From positions 1 to 38,814 of IMG/VR virus record IMGVR_UViG_3300024346_000194: a DNA stretch of 38,814 nucleotides, one strand, 5' to 3'. Source of the stretch: a virus. The position numbers and the translations under genes are program-made. The notes under the pieces were generated by a model that was given only the letters and a program-made list of their open reading frames with translations, was not told the DNA's origin and made no database searches. This document shows positions 8,246 through 17,357 of this stretch, piece by piece; positions within the stretch are counted from its first letter, which is position 1; every line of letters starts with the position of its first letter.

Positions 8246-9514
8246 ATGGCAATACAACCAACAAACGATGGACTTATAACTGAAAATGCTCAGCAATATT
8301 ACTCTGGCGCTCAAGGATTTAGAGCTTTATCTAATAATGCTAATGAACAAGAATTTGTAACAACTTTTAATACAGAATTATATTTAGGTAGTTGGAATCA
8401 AAGTAATGTTAATTACGGTTTAAATAATTTTAAAGTATACACTAGTCAAACAGGTTTACCTAATTCTTATACAGAATGGTTAACTGAAATGTCAGTTGGC
8501 TCTGACAATAGAACTTTAAAACTAGCTACCGGACCAGGTTCTAACGCTTATGTTGTTGTTCAATTAACCATATTAACAGGCGGTAATTACGGTCAAACAG
8601 AAGCTCAAAAAGCATATGGTGAAGCTACTGAAGATAATTATGGTAGTTATCAATACGTTAAGCTAAACGATATTATAAACAATTTTCAAGTTGGATACGT
8701 TGGTCAAGATAAAATATTACCACGCGTAAAAAGAAGTGATTTAATATTTTTTGCTAAAAGGTCAATGCAAGAATTTAGCTATGACACATTAAAAAGTATT
8801 AAGTCAGCAGAACTAACTGTTCCACCAACCTTAACATTAGTGTTACCACAAGATTATGTTAATTATGTTAGATGTTCTTGGATAGATAATTTAGGTGTTA
8901 AACATATAATATATCCAACAAATAATATAACCACAAGCCCTTATTACACTCAAATTCAAGACTCTACAGGTATACCAACTCAAGATAATTTTGGCAATGA
9001 TATAGAAGGAACTTCAATAACTCAAGATAGATGGCATAACTCTGACTCTAATTTAGTAGATGGAGTTGTTCAGACCGGTAGTGATTTTTCGGAATCAGAC
9101 TGGTATGGCTATGGTTATGGTTGGGGTATAACTGGCGGCTACGGATACGGTCAGTTATATGGTATGGACCCTCAAGTATCACAAGGTAATGGTTGGTTTA
9201 ATATAAACGAAAGAGAAAATAAACTCTCTTTTTCTAGCAACTTAGTTGATAAGTTAATTGTTCTTGAATACGTATCAGACGGATTAGCTTATGATTTAGA
9301 TAGCAGAGTACCTAAAATGGCTGAAGAAGCTATGTATGCCGCTATATTATATTCATTAGTATCTGGAAGAATAAATCAACCAGAATATGTAGTACAAAGA
9401 TTAAGAAAGGATAAAATATCTAAACTAAGAAATGCTAAAATAAGGTTATCAAATATAAAAATAGATGAAATATCTCAAGTAATGAGAGGTAAATCTAAAT
9501 GGATTAAACACTAA
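8246..9514 (+). CDS. Ring/collar protein 2 (tail hub connector)
   Basis: The 422-aa protein partners the previous ring protein. The recognisable core starts near residue 138 with KLNDIINNFQVGYVGQDKIL, then RVKRSDLIFFAKRSMQEFSY and TLVLPQDYVNYVRCSWIDNL, a motif string seen in ring/tubular proteins of crAss-like and related phages. The first ~130 residues are a separate beta-rich region. Residues 288-308 form a striking Gly-Tyr-Trp loop (YGYGYGWGITGGYGYG) that could be surface-exposed or pack in the tail hub. The C-terminal helical part (SRVPKMAEEAMYAAILYSLV, then RLRKDKISKLRNAKIRLSNI) is strongly basic. The role is inferred from family resemblance and order. Confidence 0.7.
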   Translation: MAIQPTNDGLITENAQQYYSGAQGFRALSNNANEQEFVTTFNTELYLGSWNQSNVNYGLNNFKVYTSQTGLPNSYTEWLTEMSVGSDNRTLKLATGPGSNAYVVVQLTILTGGNYGQTEAQKAYGEATEDNYGSYQYVKLNDIINNFQVGYVGQDKILPRVKRSDLIFFAKRSMQEFSYDTLKSIKSAELTVPPTLTLVLPQDYVNYVRCSWIDNLGVKHIIYPTNNITTSPYYTQIQDSTGIPTQDNFGNDIEGTSITQDRWHNSDSNLVDGVVQTGSDFSESDWYGYGYGWGITGGYGYGQLYGMDPQVSQGNGWFNINERENKLSFSSNLVDKLIVLEYVSDGLAYDLDSRVPKMAEEAMYAAILYSLVSGRINQPEYVVQRLRKDKISKLRNAKIRLSNIKIDEISQVMRGKSKWIKH

Positions 9515-9518
9515 AATA

Positions 9519-9845
9519 ATGCATCATCATAATTTTCCTAAATTATTTCCAAAAGCCCACGCTAGAAAGTCTAGAGGAGGAAACACTACTTATACTACAG
9601 GTGAACAAGGTAATTATAAATTTCATGACAAGCCTCAATTTAAAAACCATAAACCATCTAGTCATTTAATGGCTGATGACAATAAAAACAGCGCTTGGGC
9701 ATCTATATATAGAGATGAAAATGGTGGTTGGTCTAACCAAACTTACGATCAAGCTGTTGAAAGAAAAGAAGTTTATAGCTTTAAAGGTAAAAATGCTAGA
9801 AATAAAATGATTGAATTTGCTAGAAAAGGTAATTGGAAAAAATAA
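9519..9845 (+). CDS. Small basic virion-region protein, unknown
   Basis: The 108-aa, His-, Lys- and Asn-rich protein lies between the ring and stabilisation genes with only a few bases on either side. The start MHHHNFPKLFPKAHARKSRG and the end ARNKMIEFARKGNWKK are strongly basic; the middle (SAWASIYRDENGGWSNQTYD) looks folded. No signal peptide, membrane segment or catalytic motif is visible. Tight spacing implies expression with the tail genes, so it may be a minor virion or assembly factor. I do not recognise the family. Confidence 0.65.
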   Translation: MHHHNFPKLFPKAHARKSRGGNTTYTTGEQGNYKFHDKPQFKNHKPSSHLMADDNKNSAWASIYRDENGGWSNQTYDQAVERKEVYSFKGKNARNKMIEFARKGNWKK

Positions 9846-9856
9846 AAAATTAACAA

Positions 9857-11197
9857 ATGGCAGAAGCTAAAAACAGTTTCATTAAGTCTAGAATGAACAA
9901 AGACTTAGATGAAAGATTAATTCCAAATAACGAATACAGAGATGCTTTAAATATAGCTGTATCTAGATCAGAAAGTAGTGATGTTGGCGCTGTTGAATCT
10001 ATATTGGGTAACTCTTCTACAGCTGTAAAGCCTGAAAGTAATCACCATATAATAGGTCTTTACTCTGATGAAACAAATAATAAATTATATTATTTTAGAA
10101 CAAACCACGCTAAAACCAAGGAAAACGCACCTTTATCTGCTATTTGCACTATAGGTTATTTAAATACATTAAACAACACGAACGTGGTTTTAGTTGAAGG
10201 TTCTTTTTTAAACTTTTGTAGCGAAGACTTTGTAAACGGTATAAGCTTAATTGAAAACCAATTGTTTTTTACAGACAATAGAAATCAACCAAGAAAAATA
10301 AACGTAGAACAAAAGTTAGGTTATTATACAAATGAAGATCAAATATCTGTTGCTAAATTTGCACCATACATACCACCTTCTTTTATTAACTTAAGAGCAG
10401 GAGCTTCTTATTATGCTAACTTTATAAATACAATAAAGCCTTCTACAATGTCGGATGCTCAAGATCCACCAATTGTACAAATAGGTATATACAAATTATC
10501 ACAGAACAACTTAAGTGTTAAAAAATATAGAAATGGCGATGTAATACCAGAGTCAACTACGTTGTCTGATTGGAATCAAAAAAATACAAATCAAATAGGT
10601 TCTTGGTGTTATTATGCTAATTATAACGGTAACGGTATAACGTATGGTCTTCTTTATAACAAATGGGCTATTATAGATGCTAGAGGTTTAGCTCCAATTG
10701 GTCACACTATACCTTCATTAGCTGATTGGAATAATATTATTTCAGCAGGAACAACAAATGCTAATTTATATAAAAGCACTGATTTGTGGAGTACAGGACC
10801 TGGAAGCAATCAAATAGGTTCAGATGTTTTACCTGCTGGATTTAGAAACAATACAACTACTAGTTCAGATGGATTTATTAACTTAACAACAGAATCTAGA
10901 TTTTGGACAAGTGACGCTATATCAAATAGTAGTGCTCCTTATATTAAATTTGATAACTCAGCAACTATTGACGTATCTGGTACGTCACCTACTGTTGACG
11001 GTTATTCTGTTAGAGTTTTAAGAGATCAAAATTACACAGGTTGGAACGGTGATCCAGATTATTTATCAGATAAATTTGTAAAATTCTCTTACAGGTTTAA
11101 ATTTGATGATAACGAGTATTCTACTGTAGCTCCTTTTAGTCAAGATGTTTTTATACCTTATCAAGAAGGTGAGTTCGTTAATGACGACGAAAACTAA
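9857..11197 (+). CDS. Tail stabilisation protein, N-terminal part, with inserted FISUMP domain
   Basis: The 446-aa product begins like the large stabilisation proteins of crAss-like phages (KNSFIKSRMNKDLDERLIPN, then EYRDALNIAVSRSESSDVG), which wrap the connector below the portal. Residues about 222-390 form a different domain: GDVIPESTTLSDWNQKN, SWCYYANYNGNGITYGLLYN, RGLAPIGHTIPSLADWN, LPAGFR, RFWTSD and VRVLRD. This is the full motif string of the FISUMP family (Fibrobacter succinogenes major paralogous domain). The stabilisation sequence resumes at FVKFSYRFKFDDNEYSTVAP. The frame is ended by a TAA at 11195-11197, yet the same frame continues open into the next gene with expected stabilisation sequence. 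It may therefore be one gene broken by a stop, or two cooperating polypeptides. Confidence 0.75.
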   Translation: MAEAKNSFIKSRMNKDLDERLIPNNEYRDALNIAVSRSESSDVGAVESILGNSSTAVKPESNHHIIGLYSDETNNKLYYFRTNHAKTKENAPLSAICTIGYLNTLNNTNVVLVEGSFLNFCSEDFVNGISLIENQLFFTDNRNQPRKINVEQKLGYYTNEDQISVAKFAPYIPPSFINLRAGASYYANFINTIKPSTMSDAQDPPIVQIGIYKLSQNNLSVKKYRNGDVIPESTTLSDWNQKNTNQIGSWCYYANYNGNGITYGLLYNKWAIIDARGLAPIGHTIPSLADWNNIISAGTTNANLYKSTDLWSTGPGSNQIGSDVLPAGFRNNTTTSSDGFINLTTESRFWTSDAISNSSAPYIKFDNSATIDVSGTSPTVDGYSVRVLRDQNYTGWNGDPDYLSDKFVKFSYRFKFDDNEYSTVAPFSQDVFIPYQEGEFVNDDEN

Positions 11198-11224
11198 GCT
11201 TTTATATCTAGTGTTGTTGAATTC

Positions 11225-14200
11225 ATGCAAAACTCTATTAACAACGCCGTATTAAATATAGAATTACCTTGTATTGATATAGTAAATAAGTACAAAATAA
11301 AAGCTATTGATATAATTATCAAGCAGTCAGACATGCAAGCTTATCAAGTTATAGAAACAGTAAAAGTAGGTTCTAACTTTATATCAAGTCTTAATAATAC
11401 TAATATTTATCAATACTCTTATGAATCAACAATTCCGATTCAAACTTTACCTGATAGTCAGTCAACTAGGGTTTTTGACAAAGTACCTGTAAAAGCTTTA
11501 GCTCAAGAATCCACTGGTAACAGAATCATGTATTCAAACTACTTAGAAAGCCATAGTGCACCTAATGGCTTAGACTACTACGTAGGTATTGGTAATAAAA
11601 GTCTACAGCAGTTTGTCGAGTACCCTCAGCATTCATTAAAACAAAATAGAAATTATCAAGTTGGTATAATACTTGTTGATAAATATGGAAGACAGACAGA
11701 TGTTATTCTTTCTAATTATGATGGTATTTTAGATGAAAATGGAAACCCACAACCAGGTTCTAACTATTATAGTGATTATAAACCAGTAAGTTGGAGTAGT
11801 TTACAATTACCAGCATGGACTGGAGACACGTTAGAATTAAAATACTTACAACCTATACCAGAAGGTGATATAGGTATTAATGGTTACCCTGGAGCCTACG
11901 CTGTTGGTAATTACTATGAAGTTGATACAGAATCAGCTAGTTCACCAAGTGCTTTATATGCTTATTTCCATAGTATAGGAACACAGTGCATTATACCCAC
12001 AGCTTTACAAACTGTTTTTAATACAGTTATAGTTTACGCTGATGCAACTGCTTCTTCTAATACTTTTAATGTATATGTAGACTCAGGCAATGGATGGATA
12101 CTACAAAACCCTTCAACAACTCCGCCAACTTATACTGTTTCAGATAATTCTGGTAGCGTTAGAGTAACCTTTAACTCAGGTCTTGCGGTTAATCAAGTTG
12201 TTAAGTTTGAAGTTCTTTATACTAATAATAAATACTATAAGTACGCAACAGGAGCTGCCTCTAGCACAACTAGACCTCTTTTTCCTAATTTTCCATCTCA
12301 ATATTCAAAATATTATTCTGTTGGTAAAAAGTTAAAAGGATTATATATAGATTATACAGAAATAAATAGTGTAACACCTATATCTGATTCTAATGGTGTT
12401 AGAGCTGTAACTTTTCTAACAAAACAAGAAGTTGATACTAATTATCTTTTTGACGAAACACCTACAACTAGACCTGAGCCTTCTAAATTAAATCAAAAAA
12501 ACACTTATGCTACTTATGATATAAATGTTTTAGGTTTTTATATTTACAAATCAGCGGTAAAACAACAACAACAGGACTACTATAATGTGTATCTCCCTGG
12601 TATTGTGAATGGTTACCCAATTAGCGGTGAAACTTTAGAACAAGGTGAAATAGCATTTACTACACTAATAAGTGACAACATAAATAAAGTTCCTAGAAAC
12701 TTACAGGATGTAGGCCCTAATCAAGAACAGTTTACTAGTGACGTAACAATGTGGCCTAGAGTAACTAATATGCCAGAAGTTGTATCTACTACAATTACGT
12801 ATTCTACTTTTAACAAGCAAGTAGATCCTGAAGCTTCTGCAGATCAAGTAGATTTAGTAGGTGGATTAAAAGATATATTTCCAGGTTTAGTAAGTACTGC
12901 CGCTGTGCCTGCAATTCAAACTGGAGAAGTTAATCCTTTTTCTATATACAATTTTAGTACTAAACCTTTTGTTGCTAAAATAGCAACGCAAAAATCAGTT
13001 GGACTAGGTGAGTCAGCTTATACAGCTCCATCAACAAGCAATGGTAACTACCCGTATTCACCAGACATGGGGTTAGCTGTATATGAAACATCACCATACG
13101 TATCTCCATTAGAGTTGTTTTATGAGTCATCTACTGCTGATTTAATTTCAGCTTTAAACTTAGATATAGAAAACGAAAACACAAATATAACAGGCTTAAG
13201 TCCTTTTACATATGTATTTGAAGAAAGCTTTGCTTTAGGAACACAAATAACTTCAGACTTTTACCCAGTAGCTAGCGGTGCAAACTTAGTAGACACTACA
13301 CTATCGTCTTCAATACCATTTACCTGCTTTAGTTATTTTCCACAAAATTCTGGCGCTAGTGCTGGTTCATTAGATACTAACACTCCACAAGACGGAAGAT
13401 TTGTATTAGAGACCGGAACTCAAACAGGTAGTTATAGAATTAAAACAAATGATAGGTTTTATGCTGGTTCTTCTACAGAAAACGAGGATGTAACGAATAG
13501 AGGTAAATTTTTATTTACTATTAATTTTGTTCAATCAGATGGTACAGAGGTTTCACAACAATTAACGCTTCAACTAGCTAACTCTGCACCTGTTTGCTCA
13601 CCTTCAATTGTTTCTTTAACAACAATTACACAGTCAACTCAAACTTTAGTTGACTATACATCATCTAACGGCGGAAGAAATGGTTCTGCTAGAAACGTAA
13701 ACTTAAATGACTCAACACCAGTAGGAACAACTTTTGGATCTGCTAATCTTACATCAGGTTGGACAATTGATAGAATAACTAAAACAGCAGCTACTACAGG
13801 TAACGTACAAGTTATAACTACAACTAGCACGCCTGACATTAGTGATGTTGTTAAAACTTATCAAGGCACAGATGATTTTCCAACAGCTCAACAAGGTCAA
13901 TTTGGAGCTATTGGAGGAAGTGATGATCAAGCTAACTTTATTCTACAATCAAAAACTGATATAAATGGTAACATGCCAGGTTTTATGAATGAAGCTGGTT
14001 TTTCATATCAAATTTACATGAATTTAACCGACACATTAGGAGCTCAAAGCACGCAAATAGATAATGCTAATAGTGCTTTAATAACATATTCTGTTGATGC
14101 AGCTACTTTTATAGGTAAAGTTATAGTGCTACCCTATAACAACAATGATGCTACAAGCTCTCTTAGTGGAAACGGTATTACTGTTAATAACGGTGGTTCA

Positions 14201-14884
14201 AGTGCTGCTAGGGTTAATCGTTATCAAATACAAAACTGGACAGATCAAGATGTTTATATATATATTGAGGCCGCTGTAGTTACTAGTACTACGGCGCAAA
14301 GTACATCTGTAGTAACTCAAAGCTCCTCAACAGGTAAGTTTGGAAATAACACTACAACTGTTACTGCAAGTACCACTAATGGTTTTCCATACTTTTCATC
14401 ACAAAGCGTATATAACGTAAACGCAAATACTCAAGCAGCTAGTAACACAACTTTTACAAATAATTTAGGTAATAGTGCTGGTCCAATTAGTAGGCTTCAA
14501 TGTATTAAACTTCAACGCTTTAATCCACAAGGCATAACAACACCAAATTTAAATATAAATCAAAGAAATGTTGGTTTTCAAGATATTATACTAGGCGGTG
14601 TTAGACCTGGTCAAAAAAGCACAGTGCAAAACAACTTGTATAAATATGATTTTTCAGCTTGTGCTGTTGCTAATTTTCCAATTTCTATGTTTCCTGGAAC
14701 AAATGCTAATACAACTGGTAGTTTTTCCCTTAGTTGGTCTCACTCATCAAGTCAAACATCGCCTTCGAGTTCTGTTAACCAATTAACATACGTTAATAAT
14801 GTTTCACCTCCATTTTATACAAATCAAAGTGGAGTAGCGCCTGGGTATCCAACCGTTTTACCTATACCTGCTGGACCTAATTAA
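11225..14884 (+). CDS. Tail stabilisation/fibre protein, main part
   Basis: The 1219-aa protein lies in the same frame as the preceding gene; codons 11198-11224 between the TAA and this ATG read AFISSVVEF and fit the family. N-terminal blocks FDKVPVKALAQESTGNRIMY, SNYLESHSAPNG and LKQNRNYQVGIILVDKYGRQ are typical of crAss-like stabilisation proteins. A later block MGLAVYETSPYVSPLELFYE near residue 620 also belongs to the family. From about 690 onward the sequence is Thr/Ser/Asn-rich and beta-like (DGRFVLETGTQTGSYRI, FLFTINFVQSDGTEVSQQLT), suggesting Ig- or cadherin-like fibre domains facing the host. The ATG at 11225 is the first available start after the stop and lacks an obvious ribosome site, consistent with a broken gene or reinitiation. 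Confidence 0.75.
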   Translation: MQNSINNAVLNIELPCIDIVNKYKIKAIDIIIKQSDMQAYQVIETVKVGSNFISSLNNTNIYQYSYESTIPIQTLPDSQSTRVFDKVPVKALAQESTGNRIMYSNYLESHSAPNGLDYYVGIGNKSLQQFVEYPQHSLKQNRNYQVGIILVDKYGRQTDVILSNYDGILDENGNPQPGSNYYSDYKPVSWSSLQLPAWTGDTLELKYLQPIPEGDIGINGYPGAYAVGNYYEVDTESASSPSALYAYFHSIGTQCIIPTALQTVFNTVIVYADATASSNTFNVYVDSGNGWILQNPSTTPPTYTVSDNSGSVRVTFNSGLAVNQVVKFEVLYTNNKYYKYATGAASSTTRPLFPNFPSQYSKYYSVGKKLKGLYIDYTEINSVTPISDSNGVRAVTFLTKQEVDTNYLFDETPTTRPEPSKLNQKNTYATYDINVLGFYIYKSAVKQQQQDYYNVYLPGIVNGYPISGETLEQGEIAFTTLISDNINKVPRNLQDVGPNQEQFTSDVTMWPRVTNMPEVVSTTITYSTFNKQVDPEASADQVDLVGGLKDIFPGLVSTAAVPAIQTGEVNPFSIYNFSTKPFVAKIATQKSVGLGESAYTAPSTSNGNYPYSPDMGLAVYETSPYVSPLELFYESSTADLISALNLDIENENTNITGLSPFTYVFEESFALGTQITSDFYPVASGANLVDTTLSSSIPFTCFSYFPQNSGASAGSLDTNTPQDGRFVLETGTQTGSYRIKTNDRFYAGSSTENEDVTNRGKFLFTINFVQSDGTEVSQQLTLQLANSAPVCSPSIVSLTTITQSTQTLVDYTSSNGGRNGSARNVNLNDSTPVGTTFGSANLTSGWTIDRITKTAATTGNVQVITTTSTPDISDVVKTYQGTDDFPTAQQGQFGAIGGSDDQANFILQSKTDINGNMPGFMNEAGFSYQIYMNLTDTLGAQSTQIDNANSALITYSVDAATFIGKVIVLPYNNNDATSSLSGNGITVNNGGSSAARVNRYQIQNWTDQDVYIYIEAAVVTSTTAQSTSVVTQSSSTGKFGNNTTTVTASTTNGFPYFSSQSVYNVNANTQAASNTTFTNNLGNSAGPISRLQCIKLQRFNPQGITTPNLNINQRNVGFQDIILGGVRPGQKSTVQNNLYKYDFSACAVANFPISMFPGTNANTTGSFSLSWSHSSSQTSPSSSVNQLTYVNNVSPPFYTNQSGVAPGYPTVLPIPAGPN

Positions 14885-14916
14885 AAAATAAATAAAACAA
14901 GTGATTATATAATAAT

Positions 14917-16212
14917 ATGGCATCAATACCTGTTAAATACTATAATACCTTTGTGTTGAAAAAATTTGCACAAGGAGACGTTAACGCTGCTTTTAATTGG
15001 TATGTTGAAGAATCTAGAATAAAAGGTGGTTATAATAATGTGCAAACTGGTTTAGCTCCTAGAGCTTTTTTAAGAGCTGAAAGCAATAGACAAGAAACAC
15101 TAAGTAATTCTATAATATACTCCGGTATATTAAACTCTAGAACAGGTATAAATCAAACTAATCAATTTCCTTCTGGTGAAGACATTACTAGAACAGTAGA
15201 CCCTAGCAAAGGTTCTATACAAAAACTTTATGCAGAAGATACTAATTTAATTATTTTTCAAGAAAATAAAGTAAATAGAGCTTTAATAGATAAAGACGCT
15301 GTTTACACACAAGAAGGATTACCTATGCAAACAACATCTAATGTTGTAATAGGTGCAATACAACCTTACGCTGGTGAATTTGGTATTTCTAAAAACCCTG
15401 AATCATTTGCTGTCTATGGTTATAGAAAGTATTTTACAGATGCTAGCCAAGGAGCTGTTTTAAGACTATCTAGAGATGGTATAACAGAAATATCAGCTAA
15501 TGGTATGTATGATTTTTTTAGAGATCAATTTGCTACATTAGGTACAGGTCGATCTGTTGGTGGTTGGGATATTCACAATAAATGTTACACGTTATCAATA
15601 CAACCATCTATTGGTTCTAGTTTTGAAACTTTAAGTTTTGACGAAATAGCCAAGGGTTGGGTTAGTAGATATAGTTATAAACCAAATTTATTTTCAAATG
15701 TACAGAATAATTTTTATTCTACAAAAGATGGTGGTATATACTTACATTATGTTAGCAGTGTAAATAGAGCTAATTTTTATGGCACTGGAAGTAGTTCCAC
15801 TGTTACCACTGTGTTTAACACTAATCCTTCTTTAGTTAAAAACTTTCAAACAATAAATTACGAAGGCGCAGGTAATTGGGAGTTAACTAGTATTTCTACT
15901 GACTCTGACGACTCAGCTAACAGTATAAAACCATTTGCTCAACCTACAAGCTTAGTTGAACTAGATAATCAATTGTTTAAAAACGAATTTAAAAGAAAAG
16001 AAAATAAATATTTTGCCAATTTAGTTAACACATCTAGTTTTAGTCAAGGTGAAGTAACCCCTCTTTTCTTAGGTGGTAACACAACTAACTGGTCGATATC
16101 TGGAATTAAAGGTTTTACAGCTCAAGCGTTGCTTACAGCAACAAATAATGCTGGATCAGGTAATAATGAATTATTTGCTGTTTCAACAAATTATAAAGAA
16201 TCTTCTTACTAA
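14917..16212 (+). CDS. Second tail stabilisation protein
   Basis: The 431-aa protein carries the other hallmark blocks of the crAss-like stabilisation family: GSIQKLYAEDTNLIIFQENK, VNRALIDKDAVYTQEGLPM, NVVIGAIQPYAGEFGISKNP, ESFAVYGYRKYFTD and GAVLRLSRDGITEISANGMY, followed by DFFRDQF. In relatives these motifs lie near the end of one long protein or in a companion protein; here they form a separate gene 32 bases after the large one. It probably clamps the tail hub. The C-terminal 150 residues are Ser/Asn-rich and variable. The leader GTGATTATATAATAATATG is A/T-rich but does not match the 30-base repeat elsewhere. Confidence 0.78.
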   Translation: MASIPVKYYNTFVLKKFAQGDVNAAFNWYVEESRIKGGYNNVQTGLAPRAFLRAESNRQETLSNSIIYSGILNSRTGINQTNQFPSGEDITRTVDPSKGSIQKLYAEDTNLIIFQENKVNRALIDKDAVYTQEGLPMQTTSNVVIGAIQPYAGEFGISKNPESFAVYGYRKYFTDASQGAVLRLSRDGITEISANGMYDFFRDQFATLGTGRSVGGWDIHNKCYTLSIQPSIGSSFETLSFDEIAKGWVSRYSYKPNLFSNVQNNFYSTKDGGIYLHYVSSVNRANFYGTGSSSTVTTVFNTNPSLVKNFQTINYEGAGNWELTSISTDSDDSANSIKPFAQPTSLVELDNQLFKNEFKRKENKYFANLVNTSSFSQGEVTPLFLGGNTTNWSISGIKGFTAQALLTATNNAGSGNNELFAVSTNYKESSY

Positions 16213-16219
16213 AAACTAA

Positions 16220-16624
16220 ATGATACAAATTAAAAATATAGATATAAACTTATATTTTGAAAAAATAAACGATTGGTTTAAGCATTATAATAAAGTAGAT
16301 TTAAATATAAAACTATTACCTAAAGGAAAAGAGTATTGTTTAGGTGCTTTTGTTAATGATAAAATTATAGCATGTACATTTATATATACAACAAACTCGT
16401 GTGTTTGGTATTGTGATTTTTTAATAGCAGATTATAGATATAGAAATAACAATAGAAATAAAGTTTTATTAAAACTAATAAATGAAGCCGTAGAGTCTTC
16501 GTTAAAAAAAGGAGCAGAGGCTGTATGGTGCACAACACCTTATGAATCTGTTTTAGAAAAATTAAAAGAATTAAAATATAGTGTATCCAATAAAAAACAC
16601 TATATAATATGTAAAAACAAATAA
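16220..16624 (+). CDS. GNAT-like acetyltransferase
   Basis: The 134-aa protein has the layout of a GNAT N-acetyltransferase: an N-terminal strand-helix part, the central strand pair CLGAFVNDKIIACTFIYTTN and CVWYCDFLIADYRYR, then an acyl-CoA pyrophosphate-loop-like turn (YRNNNRNKVLLKLINEAVES) and a helix, then AEAVWC and a final LKYSVSNKKHYIICK strand. The canonical Q/RxxGxG/A loop is degenerate (RNNNRN), so activity is not assured. It lies seven bases after a tail gene and is followed after two bases by an internal virion gene, so it is expressed late. It could modify a virion or host protein; the substrate is unknown. Confidence 0.65.
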   Translation: MIQIKNIDINLYFEKINDWFKHYNKVDLNIKLLPKGKEYCLGAFVNDKIIACTFIYTTNSCVWYCDFLIADYRYRNNNRNKVLLKLINEAVESSLKKGAEAVWCTTPYESVLEKLKELKYSVSNKKHYIICKNK

Positions 16625-16626
16625 GT

Positions 16627-17337
16627 ATGGGAGCAGTTAGTGGAATAACCAGCATAGTTAGCGGTGTTAGTGGTATGGTTCAGGCTAATCAAGCACAAAA
16701 GCAAGCTAAAGGAGCTATGAATAATGCTAGAAACGAAAAGAAAAGACTACAAGCAGAGTTAGAGTCTTTAGAAGACAGTAGACAACCTATTATAAATCCA
16801 TATGCTAATGTTGAAGATACTACTGGTAACTTAAGTAACACCTACGCTAACCTAGGTGTTGCTACTCAGGCTGCTGAATTTCAAGCAGAGCAAGCTGAAA
16901 TATCTTTATCAAACACTTTAGATACATTAAGAGCCACAGGCGCTTCTGCAGGTGGTGCAACAGCTTTAGCTCAAGCGGCTTTAGCTAGTAAAAAACAAAT
17001 ATCAGCTAGCTTAGAAATGCAAGAAGGTGCTAACCAAAAACTTTTTGCTAAAGGAGAAGAACAGTTGCAGAGGTTAAAAATGGCAGAAGATCAAAGGCTT
17101 CAAAACGCCGATGTAATGGGTAAACAGTTTGTGTTTGGTCAACAAGATAAAAGAGAAATGCAAAGACTAAACAGAAAAGCTGGTCAACTAGATAATGCCA
17201 CAGCTGATTTAAGACAAGCAGAGGCTACTTATGCTTCAGCAGAAGCAAATAAACAAGGAGCTTTATTTAGCGGTATTACTGATGTATTATCAGGAGGTGG
17301 AGATTTGTATGCTAATAGAGATAACCTTTGGGGTTAA
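16627..17337 (+). CDS. Internal virion protein (small, T7 gp14-like role)
   Basis: The 236-aa, Ala/Gln-rich helical protein starts with a Gly/Ser/Val-rich amphipathic segment (MGAVSGITSIVSGVSGMVQA), then a coiled region (NARNEKKRLQAELESLEDS) and long Ala/Gln helices (TGASAGGATALAQAALASKK, then QRLKMAEDQRLQN). Proteins of this look occur just before large internal virion genes in short-tailed phages, where they are ejected with the DNA and help build an entry channel. The start is two bases after the previous stop. The role is inferred from composition and gene order. Confidence 0.6.
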   Translation: MGAVSGITSIVSGVSGMVQANQAQKQAKGAMNNARNEKKRLQAELESLEDSRQPIINPYANVEDTTGNLSNTYANLGVATQAAEFQAEQAEISLSNTLDTLRATGASAGGATALAQAALASKKQISASLEMQEGANQKLFAKGEEQLQRLKMAEDQRLQNADVMGKQFVFGQQDKREMQRLNRKAGQLDNATADLRQAEATYASAEANKQGALFSGITDVLSGGGDLYANRDNLWG

Positions 17338-17357
17338 AAAATATAAAAATATAAAAA

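Noticed and set aside
10520-11026. FISUMP segment as a chimeric assembly join with bacterial DNA
   Set aside because: Both flanks stay in frame, the codon use matches the neighbours, and stabilisation sequence resumes directly after the domain.
10520-14884. A diversity-generating retroelement acting on the FISUMP or fibre domains
   Set aside because: No reverse transcriptase and no template repeat was seen in the window; it could only be reconsidered with the missing part of the genome.
16380-16655. Opposite-strand 91-codon frame across the acetyltransferase-like gene
   Set aside because: It is made of low-complexity Leu/Ile/Tyr sequence and covers two real plus-strand genes; a shadow frame.
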